Source of the DNA: CAVQCA01 sp963763115
Lineage (GTDB): Bacteria; Pseudomonadota; Gammaproteobacteria; UBA9214
NCBI GenBank assembly: GCA_963763115.1
Contig: CAVXNM010000027.1
Span: 1-64,000, forward strand
Length of the DNA: 64,000 bases
Direction of reading: 5' to 3'
A program made the translations under genes and the position numbers. Below, in pieces: positions 53,987 to 62,461 of this stretch (the stretch's first letter is position 1; each line of letters opens with the position of its first letter). The notes beneath the pieces are model-generated. The model was not told the DNA's origin, did no database searches, and was given only the letters and a program-made list of their open reading frames with translations.

Positions 53987-54469
53987 ATGCCACTGGAAAT
54001 AGAACGCAAGTATCTGGTCACAAATAACAGCTGGCGTATGCCGGGCAAGGGAACCCGTTACCGGCAGGGTTACCTGTCAACGGAACCCGCCCGCAATGTC
54101 CGCGTCAGGGTGGCTGCCGGCACGGGCTTTATCACTGTCAAGGGGGTGACGGTAAACATGACGCGCCCCGAGTATGAATACCCCATCCCGGTGGAGGATG
54201 CCAACGAGATGCTGGACACCCTCTGTCTGAAGCCGATCATCGAAAAGGTTCGCTACACCATCGAACATGCCGGGTTGCTCTGGGAGGTCGATGAATTCGA
54301 GGGCGAGAATGCCGGGTTGGTCATCGCCGAAGTGGAGCTTGCCAGGGCGGATCAAACTGTCATTCTGCCGGACTGGATCGGTGAAGAGGTCACCGATGAT
54401 GCGCGCTATTACAATGCCTCCCTGATCGCGAATCCGTTCAATGGCTGGGGCAACGGCTCTTCGGGCTGA
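53987..54469 (+). CDS. Stand-alone CYTH-domain triphosphatase
   Basis: About 160 residues from the ATG at 53987. The CYTH signature ExExK is E4-E6-K8 (LEIERKYL), followed by a basic barrel (RYRQGYLS, NVRVRVAAG, ITVKG) and acidic metal residues (WEVDEFEGENAGLVIAEVEL). This family hydrolyses inorganic tripolyphosphate or thiamine triphosphate. An in-frame ATG at 53966 would add 7 residues. The 313-base divergent gap upstream shows only an AT-rich segment around 53735-53775. Confidence 0.9.
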   Translation: MPLEIERKYLVTNNSWRMPGKGTRYRQGYLSTEPARNVRVRVAAGTGFITVKGVTVNMTRPEYEYPIPVEDANEMLDTLCLKPIIEKVRYTIEHAGLLWEVDEFEGENAGLVIAEVELARADQTVILPDWIGEEVTDDARYYNASLIANPFNGWGNGSSG

Positions 54470-54737
54470 GTGTCGCCAGCAGCATTCGGCTTTCGTGGGA
54501 CGCCTGTAACTGCTTGATTGCAGGTTGATATGCATCAATGCAGGAAAGATGAGGGTGGACTATCATTAAATTTATTGGCAGTCGGGGTATGTCTTGCTTG
54601 GCGATGCAGCCGGTGATCACGAGATCGCCGTGACGCATCTGCGCGGCGGGCCGGCGATTTACCGACGTGTCCGAAACATGCAATTTGTCAAAATCGCCCT
54701 TGAGAAGGCCGGGAGGGGCAAAGGAGGAGGTGGTTAT

Positions 54738-55208
54738 ATGGCCATGTCAATTACGCTTGAAGAATTCCTCAGCCAGCACAACGCAAGTTACGATCTTATC
54801 CCTCATCCGCATACCGGCAGCAGCATGGAAACAGCCGAGGAGGCACATGTACCGGGCATGCAGCTCGCCAAGGCGGTCGTTATCCGGGATGATGGCCGTT
54901 ACCTGATGGTGGTGGTGCCGTCCGCCGAACATGTCGATATGGGTCTGCTGCGCCAGCAGTTCGGACATGACGTCGTGATGGCGTCCGAGGCTGAACTGAC
55001 CGATCTGTTTCCCGATTGCGAGACCGGCGCCGTTCCGCCGTTAGGGCCGGCCTGGGGTGTGGATACCTTTGTCGACGAGAGCCTGCTAGCCGGGACGGAG
55101 GTGTATTTCGAATCCGGAGACCATGAATCCGTGGTCCGGGTGAGCGGTGATCAATTCGAGAAACTGCTGGAAAATGCCGAACGTGGTTATTACGGGCGTT
55201 TGATGTAG
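54738..55208 (+). CDS. YbaK/EbsC-type aminoacyl-tRNA deacylase
   Basis: About 156 residues from the ATG at 54738, with AAGGAGGAGG 7 bases upstream; the earlier TTG at 54594 is rejected. It has the YbaK/ProX fold (AKAVVIRDDGRYLMVVVPSA, FPDCETGAVPPLGPAWGVDT). Family members remove wrongly attached amino acids from tRNA. A monocistronic gene convergent with the Usp-like gene. Confidence 0.88.
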   Translation: MAMSITLEEFLSQHNASYDLIPHPHTGSSMETAEEAHVPGMQLAKAVVIRDDGRYLMVVVPSAEHVDMGLLRQQFGHDVVMASEAELTDLFPDCETGAVPPLGPAWGVDTFVDESLLAGTEVYFESGDHESVVRVSGDQFEKLLENAERGYYGRLM

Positions 55209-55257
55209 GGGCTCCCGGAAACAGTTCTGGCGCCCGGAAAGGATTGCGCCGTCAGGA

Positions 55258-56055
55258 TTATTTGACGAGAATCGCCGGGCAATGGAGTTCGTTGCGCAGC
55301 CGTCCGAGATTTTCTTCCTGCAGCAGTTCTGCGGTGATGGCGGCAACCAGCAGGGCGTTGCGCTGCGTGCGTACCTGTGCAAGCACATCCTCCCACGCGG
55401 GATTCACCAGCTTCACCAGCTGCAGGCTGCGGGTTTCCGCCTGACGGCTTGCCTGGTCGGCCAGCGTTGAGAGATGGTCCGTATCGCTGGCCGTCAGTAT
55501 CACGGTCAGGGGTTTGGCGTCGTTCGGGGCAATCTGCAGGGCAACCTGCAGGGCTCGCTGTGCGGCGTCCGAGCCATCGAACACGACGGCAACGGGCCGC
55601 CACCGGTAAGGATGACCGGTGTTCACCCGGGTGGATCCGCCGGGCAGACGCAATGCGCCGCGCCCAGCGCCGAACAACATCAGATCCGTTTCTGCCAAGG
55701 CTTCACGCAGCAGGGTTGTGGTGATGCCGCGCACGGTACGAAAGGACAGGGGGGAGCCGAGTCGGCTGGCGATCTCCGCTAGGGCTTGTTGCGCGGCGCG
55801 CGCCTGAATCCGGAACTGGCGTTCGAGGTCCGTGGCCTGCAGTTGCCGCTCGACGTGAGTGAGCAGGCAGTACTCACGCGCGATTGGCAGTTCCGCCAGG
55901 CTCAGCAGTTCGATGTCCTCCACGAACATTCCGAGTATTTCCGCCGGCGTCCTGCCGGCCAGCAGGCTGATCGCCTCCAGCGCCGTCCGGTCGGATTCGA
56001 TGCTGCCCAGCATCACCAGGATGCGCGCCCGGCGTTGAGCGTCAGTTCCCGGCAT
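55258..56055 (-). CDS. Usp-like protein (two half-domains)
   Basis: About 265 residues from ATG 56055, which overlaps the end of the Lon-like gene by 14 bases. The C-terminal half resembles a Usp fold (WRPVAVVFDGSDAAQRALQVA, HCPAILV at the end); the N-terminal half resembles one weakly (ILVMLGSIESDRTALEAISL). No ATP-binding G-x2-G-x9-G motif is obvious. Probably a stress-linked protein co-expressed with the protease. Confidence 0.65.
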   Translation of the reverse strand: MPGTDAQRRARILVMLGSIESDRTALEAISLLAGRTPAEILGMFVEDIELLSLAELPIAREYCLLTHVERQLQATDLERQFRIQARAAQQALAEIASRLGSPLSFRTVRGITTTLLREALAETDLMLFGAGRGALRLPGGSTRVNTGHPYRWRPVAVVFDGSDAAQRALQVALQIAPNDAKPLTVILTASDTDHLSTLADQASRQAETRSLQLVKLVNPAWEDVLAQVRTQRNALLVAAITAELLQEENLGRLRNELHCPAILVK

Positions 56056-58492
56056 CGGAGTTCGCCGATCCGGCGCCGCCTGTGGCGAACGCACGCCGCG
56101 TTTCGGCGAAATCCAGGAGCTTCGCCCGTACGCGCTGGTTTACGCTGCCTTCGGTGAATTCGCCGTCCTTGCCACGCTCACCTGCTTCCAGGCCGGTAAG
56201 CAGGTTGAGGCAACGGTCGATGGTGTCAACCGGGTAGACGTGAAAACGTTTCTCCGCCACGGCCACGATGACATCGCTGCACAACATCAGATGTTTGACA
56301 TTGGCTACCGGGATCAGGACGCCCTGCGTCCCGGTAAGGCCCCGCCTGCTGCAGATGTCGAAAAACCCCTCGATCTTTTCATTGACCCCGCCGATGGCCT
56401 GAATCTCGCCATGCTGGTTTACCGAGCCGGTGATCGCCAGTCCCTGGATGATCGGCACCCCCGCCAGGGCCGAAAGCAGGGTGCACAACTCGGCAGCGGA
56501 GGCGCTGTCGCCCTCGACACCCCCGTAGGATTGCTCGAAGACCAGGCTGGCGAACAGCGAGAGCGGCCGGTCGGTGACGAATCGGGAGGCTAGGAACGCG
56601 GTGAGGATCAGCACCCCCTTGGAATGGATCGGTCCGCCCAGTTCGACCTCGCGTTCGATGTCGACCACCTCGCCCGAGCCCTGTGAGACGCGGGAGGTAA
56701 TGCGGGAGGGGTGCGCGAAGGCGAGTTCTCCCAGTTGGGCGACCGCCAGGCCGTTGACCTGACCTACCTTCGCACCATCGGTGTCGATCAGGATCGTCGC
56801 GCGCAGGATTTCCTCCTGCAGGCGGTCGCGGATGCGGCTGGCCCGGCGGATACGGGCATCGATTGCATACTGCACATCAGCGGCGCTGGTGACATTCCTG
56901 CCAGCGCGGCCGGCGTAGTAGTCGGATTCGCGCATGATATCGGCGGCGTGCCGGATCTGGGCGGAGATCTTTTCCGCGTCGTTGGCATGTCGCGCGCATT
57001 CCTCCAGCAGGCGAGCGACGGCTGATCTGTCCATGGGTCTGAGTTGCTCGCGCGCTGCCAGCGTGGCAAGCAGACGTGCAAACTGCCGGCTGTTCTCCGG
57101 GGTCCTGTCGATCCGGTCATCGAAGTCGGCCGCCACCTTGAAGAGATCCAGAAACTCCGGGTCGTAGGCCTGCAACAGGTAGTAGAGCATGCGATCACCG
57201 AGCAGTACGACCCTGACATCGAGCGGTATCGGGGCCGGTTCCAGGGAGACTGTGCTCACCAGGCTGAGCGCCTCCCCGAGTGACTTGATGCGGATCTCGT
57301 GCGACTTGAGGGCGCGCTTGAGACCTTCCCAGGCAAAGGGCTGAGACAGCAGCTTGATGGCATCCACCACCAGATAGCCGCCGTTGGCGCGATGCAGGGC
57401 GCCTGCCCTGATCAGGTGGTAGTCGGTCATCAGCGTACCCATCTCGGACATGTGCTCGATCTGCCCGATCAGGTAGGGAAAGGTAGGATAGTCCTCGAAG
57501 ATGACCGGTGCGCCCTGGTCGCCGGTGTGATCGATGATGAGGTTGACCGCGTAGCGGCGCATGGCCGGAGACCCTTCGGAATCCATGCCCTGCATACGGC
57601 CGCTGATCAGCGCCCTGGGGATGCGTCCCTGCTGTTCGGTCGAGCGCAGGAAGACATCCACATTGTCGACGATGTCGGCCTGCATGTCCTTCAGGTGGCC
57701 GACGACATCGGGTAGATTTGTGTATTTCTCGATCAGCTGGCTGATCAACCCGCCCACGGCGTACATCGAGACTTCCCGGTCGAGTTCGCGTTTTCTTGCG
57801 CGCATCTTGCGGGCCTCCTGCGGGATGGATTGCATGACGCGCTGCAGTTCCTTGCCGACCTCCTCGGTAATCCGGGACAGTTTCTCTTGTTCTTCCTTGG
57901 GCAGTTTTTCGTATTCCTTGGGACTGATGGCCTTGTCATCATGCAGCGGGGCGAAGGCAATCCCGGTCGGCGTCTGGATGATGCCGATGCCGCGTTCCCG
58001 GGCGTGCTGCTGTACCTCTTCGAACGCCTTTTCCTGGTATTCCTTGAATTCCTCCTCGATCGCTTGCTGCCGGTTCTGGTAATCCTCGCTCTCGAAGGCT
58101 GCCGGGATCGCGCTATAGGCCTCCTGGATCAGCTGGGCGATGTCCTGGCGCAATTCCCTGCCTCGACCGGCAGGCAAGCGCAGCGCCCGGGGATTTTTCG
58201 GGTTGCTGGAATTATTGACGTAGCACCAGTCATCCGGTACGGGCCGTTCGGCAGCCCGCTGTTCGAGTATTCCCTGCACCACGCTGTGCTTGCCGCTGCC
58301 CGGAGGGCCCAGTACGAACAGGTTATAGCCCTCGCTCGCCATCCCGACGCTGAAATGGATCGCTTCAACGGCCCGGTCCTGTCCGATGGGTTCTGCCAGC
58401 GGCTGGAGATCCCTCGTGGTCTCGAAGTCAAACAGACCGATATCGCAATGTCGGTACAGATCCGCAGGAGACAGCGGCTTGCCTGGCTGCAT
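56042..58492 (-). CDS. Lon-related AAA+ protease (LonC/AAA_32 type)
   Basis: 816 residues. The N-terminal AAA_32 domain has Walker A GPPGSGKHS and a long helical insert (about 150-260). The C-terminal Lon protease domain has the Ser-Lys dyad S663 (EGDSASAAEL) and K706 (GGVNEKIEGF). This is the Lon-related family distinct from LonA. A possible ATP-dependent quality-control protease, but targets are unknown. Overlap with the Usp-like gene suggests an operon. Confidence 0.9.
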   Translation of the reverse strand: MQPGKPLSPADLYRHCDIGLFDFETTRDLQPLAEPIGQDRAVEAIHFSVGMASEGYNLFVLGPPGSGKHSVVQGILEQRAAERPVPDDWCYVNNSSNPKNPRALRLPAGRGRELRQDIAQLIQEAYSAIPAAFESEDYQNRQQAIEEEFKEYQEKAFEEVQQHARERGIGIIQTPTGIAFAPLHDDKAISPKEYEKLPKEEQEKLSRITEEVGKELQRVMQSIPQEARKMRARKRELDREVSMYAVGGLISQLIEKYTNLPDVVGHLKDMQADIVDNVDVFLRSTEQQGRIPRALISGRMQGMDSEGSPAMRRYAVNLIIDHTGDQGAPVIFEDYPTFPYLIGQIEHMSEMGTLMTDYHLIRAGALHRANGGYLVVDAIKLLSQPFAWEGLKRALKSHEIRIKSLGEALSLVSTVSLEPAPIPLDVRVVLLGDRMLYYLLQAYDPEFLDLFKVAADFDDRIDRTPENSRQFARLLATLAAREQLRPMDRSAVARLLEECARHANDAEKISAQIRHAADIMRESDYYAGRAGRNVTSAADVQYAIDARIRRASRIRDRLQEEILRATILIDTDGAKVGQVNGLAVAQLGELAFAHPSRITSRVSQGSGEVVDIEREVELGGPIHSKGVLILTAFLASRFVTDRPLSLFASLVFEQSYGGVEGDSASAAELCTLLSALAGVPIIQGLAITGSVNQHGEIQAIGGVNEKIEGFFDICSRRGLTGTQGVLIPVANVKHLMLCSDVIVAVAEKRFHVYPVDTIDRCLNLLTGLEAGERGKDGEFTEGSVNQRVRAKLLDFAETRRAFATGGAGSANSDAGN

Positions 58493-58730
58493 AATTGTGT
58501 TCGCCTGGTGTATGTGAATGGTACGGGTTTCCTGTCATGTCTTGCGGGTCCGGTATGGCGATTTTCACCGAACGACGGCAGTCCTTTCTGACTTCCATCA
58601 CGTGAGCAGAGTTTCGACAGGAAGATGCTAGTATAAATCAGGGCAGTACGCGACCCGGAGCGGTAGTTCACCGCTCCGTCAGGTTGGTTTGCCAGCCTGC
58701 GGTTATTTCAATCCAGGCAATCAGGCGAGC

Positions 58731-59042
58731 GTGATACAGCATACAATCTTTCATCTTGCGGTGGCGCTTGCGGTCGGTTTCCTGATCGGTATGGAGCGTG
58801 GCTGGGAAAAGCGCGAGTCGGTGGAAGGTTCGCGTGTTTCGGGGGTACGAACCTACGGACTGCTGGGCTTGCTCGGCGGTGTGATGGGGCTGTTGTCGCA
58901 GCAACTGGGCGGTATGCTGCTGGGTCTCTCATTCCTTGGCATCGCCGGAGCCCTCGCCGCGGCGTCTGGATTGCTGGTTACGTGGCTCGCGGCATCATAT
59001 TGCAGTACGACTGGGGTTTGCGAAATTCATGAATCTTCATGA
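58731..59042 (+). pseudogene. Truncated MgtC/SapB (DUF4010-like) membrane protein
   Basis: From the GTG at 58731 the frame reads IQHTIFHLAVALAVGFLIGM, ERGWEKRE and GVRTYGLLGLLGGVMGLLSQ, the usual N-terminus of this family, then breaks off after about 85 residues in CSTTGVCEIHESS. Full-length relatives have about 400 residues. The break lies about 50 bases before a family A repeat remnant, so a deletion at the repeat may have removed the rest. Confidence 0.6.
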
Positions 59043-59063
59043 AGTTTCTATCTGCGATTAAAT

Positions 59064-59107
59064 CGCCACGAAAGCATACGGAAAGCATTGATTCTGTGAA
59101 TTTCCGC
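59064..59107. repeat. Family A repeat remnant, copy A5
   Basis: GCCACGAAAGCATACGGAAA matches the family A left arm; only a short TTTCCG remains on the right. It lies at the broken end of the MgtC-like gene. Confidence 0.4.
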
Positions 59108-59192
59108 AGCGATGGCGACACTCCCGCAGAAGGAACTCCCGCGCGTGATGAATACTGCAACGCTCACTCCCTGCCGAAGCTGCGCGATCCGC

Positions 59193-59630
59193 TTACAGGC
59201 GCTCCGGCAGGTGAGAGCGGATTTCGTGGCTGCTGTACTGTCCGAGGTTCTTGCCGATCTCCGTGATCTCGACCCCGTTGATCGGACTCAAGTGCTCGCG
59301 CAGCAGGCCGAGAAAATACGGTCCCGCCACCAGCAACAGGCGATTGCAACGGCCCTGCGTGCATCCGGATTGCACATATTCGACGATCTGTTTGGCAAAT
59401 CGAATCGCCTCCTGCTCTTTCGGGTCCACCGACGTCCCCATGGCATGGCGACCGCCGACACCACTGCTGTCGAAAGCACGTCCCGGTAGATCCGTGGTGA
59501 GTTCCTGGATGCGCTCGCGTCCTTCAGGATGTTCGAGTTCCTCAAGCTCCTGCAACGGACCGCGCGGGCTGTCGATGGTAAAAATACGGGCTTTGCTTTG
59601 GTCTGCTACTACAATCCAGGGTTTGGACAT
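59193..59630 (-). CDS. Host attachment protein family (PF10116 type)
   Basis: About 145 residues from ATG 59630, with AGGAGG just upstream. MSKPWIVVADQSKARIFTID is the characteristic start, and FAKQIVEYV and LVAGPYFLGLLRE follow. Named after a plant-attachment mutant; many free-living bacteria have it and the function is unknown. Last gene downstream of the rtcB-archease-hpf run. Confidence 0.8.
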   Translation of the reverse strand: MSKPWIVVADQSKARIFTIDSPRGPLQELEELEHPEGRERIQELTTDLPGRAFDSSGVGGRHAMGTSVDPKEQEAIRFAKQIVEYVQSGCTQGRCNRLLLVAGPYFLGLLREHLSPINGVEITEIGKNLGQYSSHEIRSHLPERL

Positions 59631-59878
59631 GATGCCTCCTCGTTGGAATATGATGTCGTTACCGTGCTGCTCGGTAAATCTGTTTACTGTACTTGACATC
59701 CCCCCTTATCAATGCCTGCGTATCCTTATTCGTGCGGCGGGATAACACAGTGAATCAATCAACCGCCTCATAAATACAGTATGAATCGGGTTGACAGGTT
59801 CTTGTTGACCAGGATCACCCGGAAACCTGATTACCCCTGGAACCCGGCCACCAGACACCCGCTGCCAGCGTTGGCAGA

Positions 59879-59982
59879 CGGCACCCGGGCCGGGACCGCA
59901 AGACACGTAGAAACAACGACCCTGTAAGCTCGACTGCCGCATCTCCGCGGTAGACGGTCTTGCAGCCCCGGCCCGGGTGCCG
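59879..59982. other. Long imperfect inverted repeat, candidate structured RNA or cruciform
   Basis: CGGCACCCGGGCCGGGACCG then CAAGAC (59879-59904) pairs with GTCTTGCAGCCCCGGCCCGG then GTGCCG (59957-59982), 26-base arms with two mismatches and a 52-base loop that can form a smaller hairpin (CTGCCGC with GCGGTAG). It lies in the 454-base gap between the attachment gene and rtcB, which holds no gene. Confidence 0.6.
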
Positions 59983-60084
59983 CCATTTTCAGCCGCAGCG
60001 GAGTATCAGGGACAATCCGGTCCGGATATATCATTCAGGTCCTGGCTGACCCCGCCATTCCTCCCTCAGGTACGGGTCATCCCG

Positions 60085-61515
60085 CTAACCCTTGATGCAG
60101 ATGACCGGTCGCAGTTTTGCCACCTTGCGCGCCAGGCCGGACGCATCTGCGGTATCGACCACCTCGTTGACGTCCTTGTAGGCGCCGGGGGCCTCCTCGG
60201 CCACACCGCGTGAAGACGGACTGCGGATCAGGATACCCTCCGCGTGCAGGGTATCGATGACCTGCCGGCCCATCCAGGTTTTGAAGGCGCTGCGCCGGCT
60301 CATGGAGCGTCCCGCCCCGTGACAGGCCGAGGAGAACGCTGCGGATTTTGCCGCGCGATTGCCGGCGAGAATGTACGAGGCGGTTCCCATGGAACCGCCG
60401 ATCAGGACAGGCTGGCCGGTGTCGCGATATTCCGCGGGCAACTCGGCATGTCCGGGACCGAAGGCGCGCGTGGCGCCCTTTCGATGTACATAGAGCCGGC
60501 GCGGTCGGCTTTCAACCAGGTGTTCCTCGACCTTGCAGGTGTTGTGCGAAACATCGTAGAGCAGATCGAGTGTCGTGCCCGGAATGATGCGCTCGAACAC
60601 CTCACGGGTGAGCCCGGTGATAATCTGCCGGTTGGCCAGTGCGCAATTGATCGCGGCGCGCATCGCCCCGAGATAGCTCCGGCCGGTCGGTGAATCAATC
60701 CGCACACAGGCCAGTTCGCGGTCAGGGAGGGTGAGGCCCTGCTGACGGGCAGTGATCACCATCGATTTCAGGAATTCTGTGCCGATCTGGTGACCGAGTC
60801 CGCGCGAGCCGCAGTGGATGCTGACCACGATGTCGCCCCGGCGGATGCCGTAGGCGGTGGCTGCGTCGGGATCGAAGATCTCGCAGACCTCCTGCACTTC
60901 GAGGTAATGGTTGCCTGAGCCGAGCGTGCCCATCTCGTCGCGCTGGCGTCTGCGGGCCAGTTCCGAGACCTCCTGCGGTTGCGCGCCTTCCATGCGGCCC
61001 TGTTCCTCGATGCGATCGAGGTCTTCGCGGTAGCCCCAGCCGCGTTTCACCGCCCAGCGAGCGCCGCCCGCAAGCATGCCATCCATGCCGGACTCATCGA
61101 GATGTATGCGTCCGGTGCTGCCGAGACCGGCGGGGATGCTGCCGTAGAGCGCATCGGCCAGGCGTTCCTTGACCGGTTCGATGTCGGTGCGCCGCAGGCC
61201 GGTGAGCAGGGTGCGCACGCCGCAGGAGATATCGAAGCCCACGCCGCCGGCGGAGATCACGCCGCCCTGATCGGCGTCGAAGGCGGCGACCCCGCCGATG
61301 GGAAAGCCGTATCCCCAGTGGGCATCGGGCATGGCATAAGATGCTTCGACGATCCCCGGCAGGGAGGCGACGTTGGTGACCTGTTCGAGCACCTTGTCAT
61401 CCATGGCGCGAACCAGCTCCGGGCTGGCGTAGATGATGCCCGCAACCCGCATAGCGCCCCATGGTTCAACGCGCCACTCGAATTCCGATACCCGGGTCAG
61501 TCGCGTCGTGTCCAT
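60085..61515 (-). CDS. rtcB: RNA-splicing ligase RtcB
   Basis: About 476 residues. A GTP- and Mn-dependent ligase joining 2',3'-cyclic phosphate or 3'-phosphate to 5'-OH RNA. DISCGVRTLLTGL, GTLGSGNHYLEVQE, HCGSRGLGHQIG and the guanylated histidine in CHGAGRSMSR are present. The ATG at 61515 has AGGGA at a good distance; 61521 is an alternative. Follows archease by 49 bases. Confidence 0.95.
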   Translation of the reverse strand: MDTTRLTRVSEFEWRVEPWGAMRVAGIIYASPELVRAMDDKVLEQVTNVASLPGIVEASYAMPDAHWGYGFPIGGVAAFDADQGGVISAGGVGFDISCGVRTLLTGLRRTDIEPVKERLADALYGSIPAGLGSTGRIHLDESGMDGMLAGGARWAVKRGWGYREDLDRIEEQGRMEGAQPQEVSELARRRQRDEMGTLGSGNHYLEVQEVCEIFDPDAATAYGIRRGDIVVSIHCGSRGLGHQIGTEFLKSMVITARQQGLTLPDRELACVRIDSPTGRSYLGAMRAAINCALANRQIITGLTREVFERIIPGTTLDLLYDVSHNTCKVEEHLVESRPRRLYVHRKGATRAFGPGHAELPAEYRDTGQPVLIGGSMGTASYILAGNRAAKSAAFSSACHGAGRSMSRRSAFKTWMGRQVIDTLHAEGILIRSPSSRGVAEEAPGAYKDVNEVVDTADASGLARKVAKLRPVICIKG

Positions 61516-61564
61516 TGCCATTCCCTGCGTGGCTGTACCTGCGCGGATGTCTCACCTATGAAGT

Positions 61565-61975
61565 CTAGACATCCACGACGCACTTGGCATGCCATACGCC
61601 CGGAGGTGACTCGTACATCGCCAGGGCCGTGTAGGTGGCCCCCTTGACCTCCGTGGCGGGCTGGTGGCGGATCCGGTCGACGGGCTCGCCCCAGGCGGTT
61701 CCGTGTAGCCGCGTACCCTCGAACTCGACCTTGAAGCGGCGGAACAGCATGCGCCGTGTCGCCATTTCATAGATCAGCGCATTCAGCCAGTCGACCAGCA
61801 GCAATTCCCGGTCAGGATCCTCGCAATTGACCGTCACCGATTCCCGGCAGGCCACGCTATCCGGGTCGGTAATGACTGCCGTCATGGCGACGGCCGCTTC
61901 CTCGAAGGCCTGCTCCGGACTGTTACCGCTGCCGTGTATGCCGATGTCGGCCTCGTGGGAAAAATGCCGCCACAT
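61565..61975 (-). CDS. Archease, activator of RtcB
   Basis: 136 residues with the archease start HFSHEADIGIHGSG and the LLVDWLNALIYEMATRR helix. Archease speeds up RtcB guanylation and widens its NTP use. Located between hpf and rtcB on the same strand, so probably co-transcribed. Confidence 0.93.
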   Translation of the reverse strand: MWRHFSHEADIGIHGSGNSPEQAFEEAAVAMTAVITDPDSVACRESVTVNCEDPDRELLLVDWLNALIYEMATRRMLFRRFKVEFEGTRLHGTAWGEPVDRIRHQPATEVKGATYTALAMYESPPGVWHAKCVVDV

Positions 61976-62023
61976 AAACGTCGACGCCGCGGCTCGCCGA
62001 CGTTGCGTGGCCTGCGTCAGGCC

Positions 62024-62398
62024 CTAGGGTGCCTGTTGGGGCAGCGGTCTCGCCGTCGGGTGGCTCTTGACCTTGCCGCGGCGGCGCGCCTCGTAGTCCT
62101 CCAGCCTGCGCCGTGCACTGTTGAAGGCATCCCGGACCGCTACATACACATCCTCGTGGGCATGATTCTCATGGGGATTGCGGCTGACCACAATCTCGGC
62201 GTCCGGTACGATGATGTCGACCGCGATGTGGTAGATGTTGCCCTTGTGATGGTGTTTGTGAGGTGCTTCGACGGTGACCCGGAAGCTGGTGATCTTGTCG
62301 CAGAAACGCTCCAGCTTGTTTGCTCTTTCGCGGATATTGGTCTCCACGGCGGCTGAAGGTTCCATATTATGAAATACGACCTGCAAGGGTATCTGCAT
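62024..62398 (-). CDS. hpf: Ribosome hibernation promoting factor (HPF/YfiA family)
   Basis: About 124 residues from ATG 62398, with GAGGAG 7 bases upstream. It has the short HPF/YfiA beta-alpha fold (IPLQVVFHNMEPSAAVETNI, VYVAVRDAFNSARRRLEDYE). It binds the 30S decoding centre and silences ribosomes under stress. The tail is Pro/Arg-rich, without the long dimerisation domain, so short-form. Confidence 0.9.
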   Translation of the reverse strand: MQIPLQVVFHNMEPSAAVETNIRERANKLERFCDKITSFRVTVEAPHKHHHKGNIYHIAVDIIVPDAEIVVSRNPHENHAHEDVYVAVRDAFNSARRRLEDYEARRRGKVKSHPTARPLPQQAP

Positions 62399-62461
62399 AT
62401 TATTCTCCTCTATAACCACGTATAGTTTTGACGTTCTGTGGCCGAATTGCAATGACCGTGG

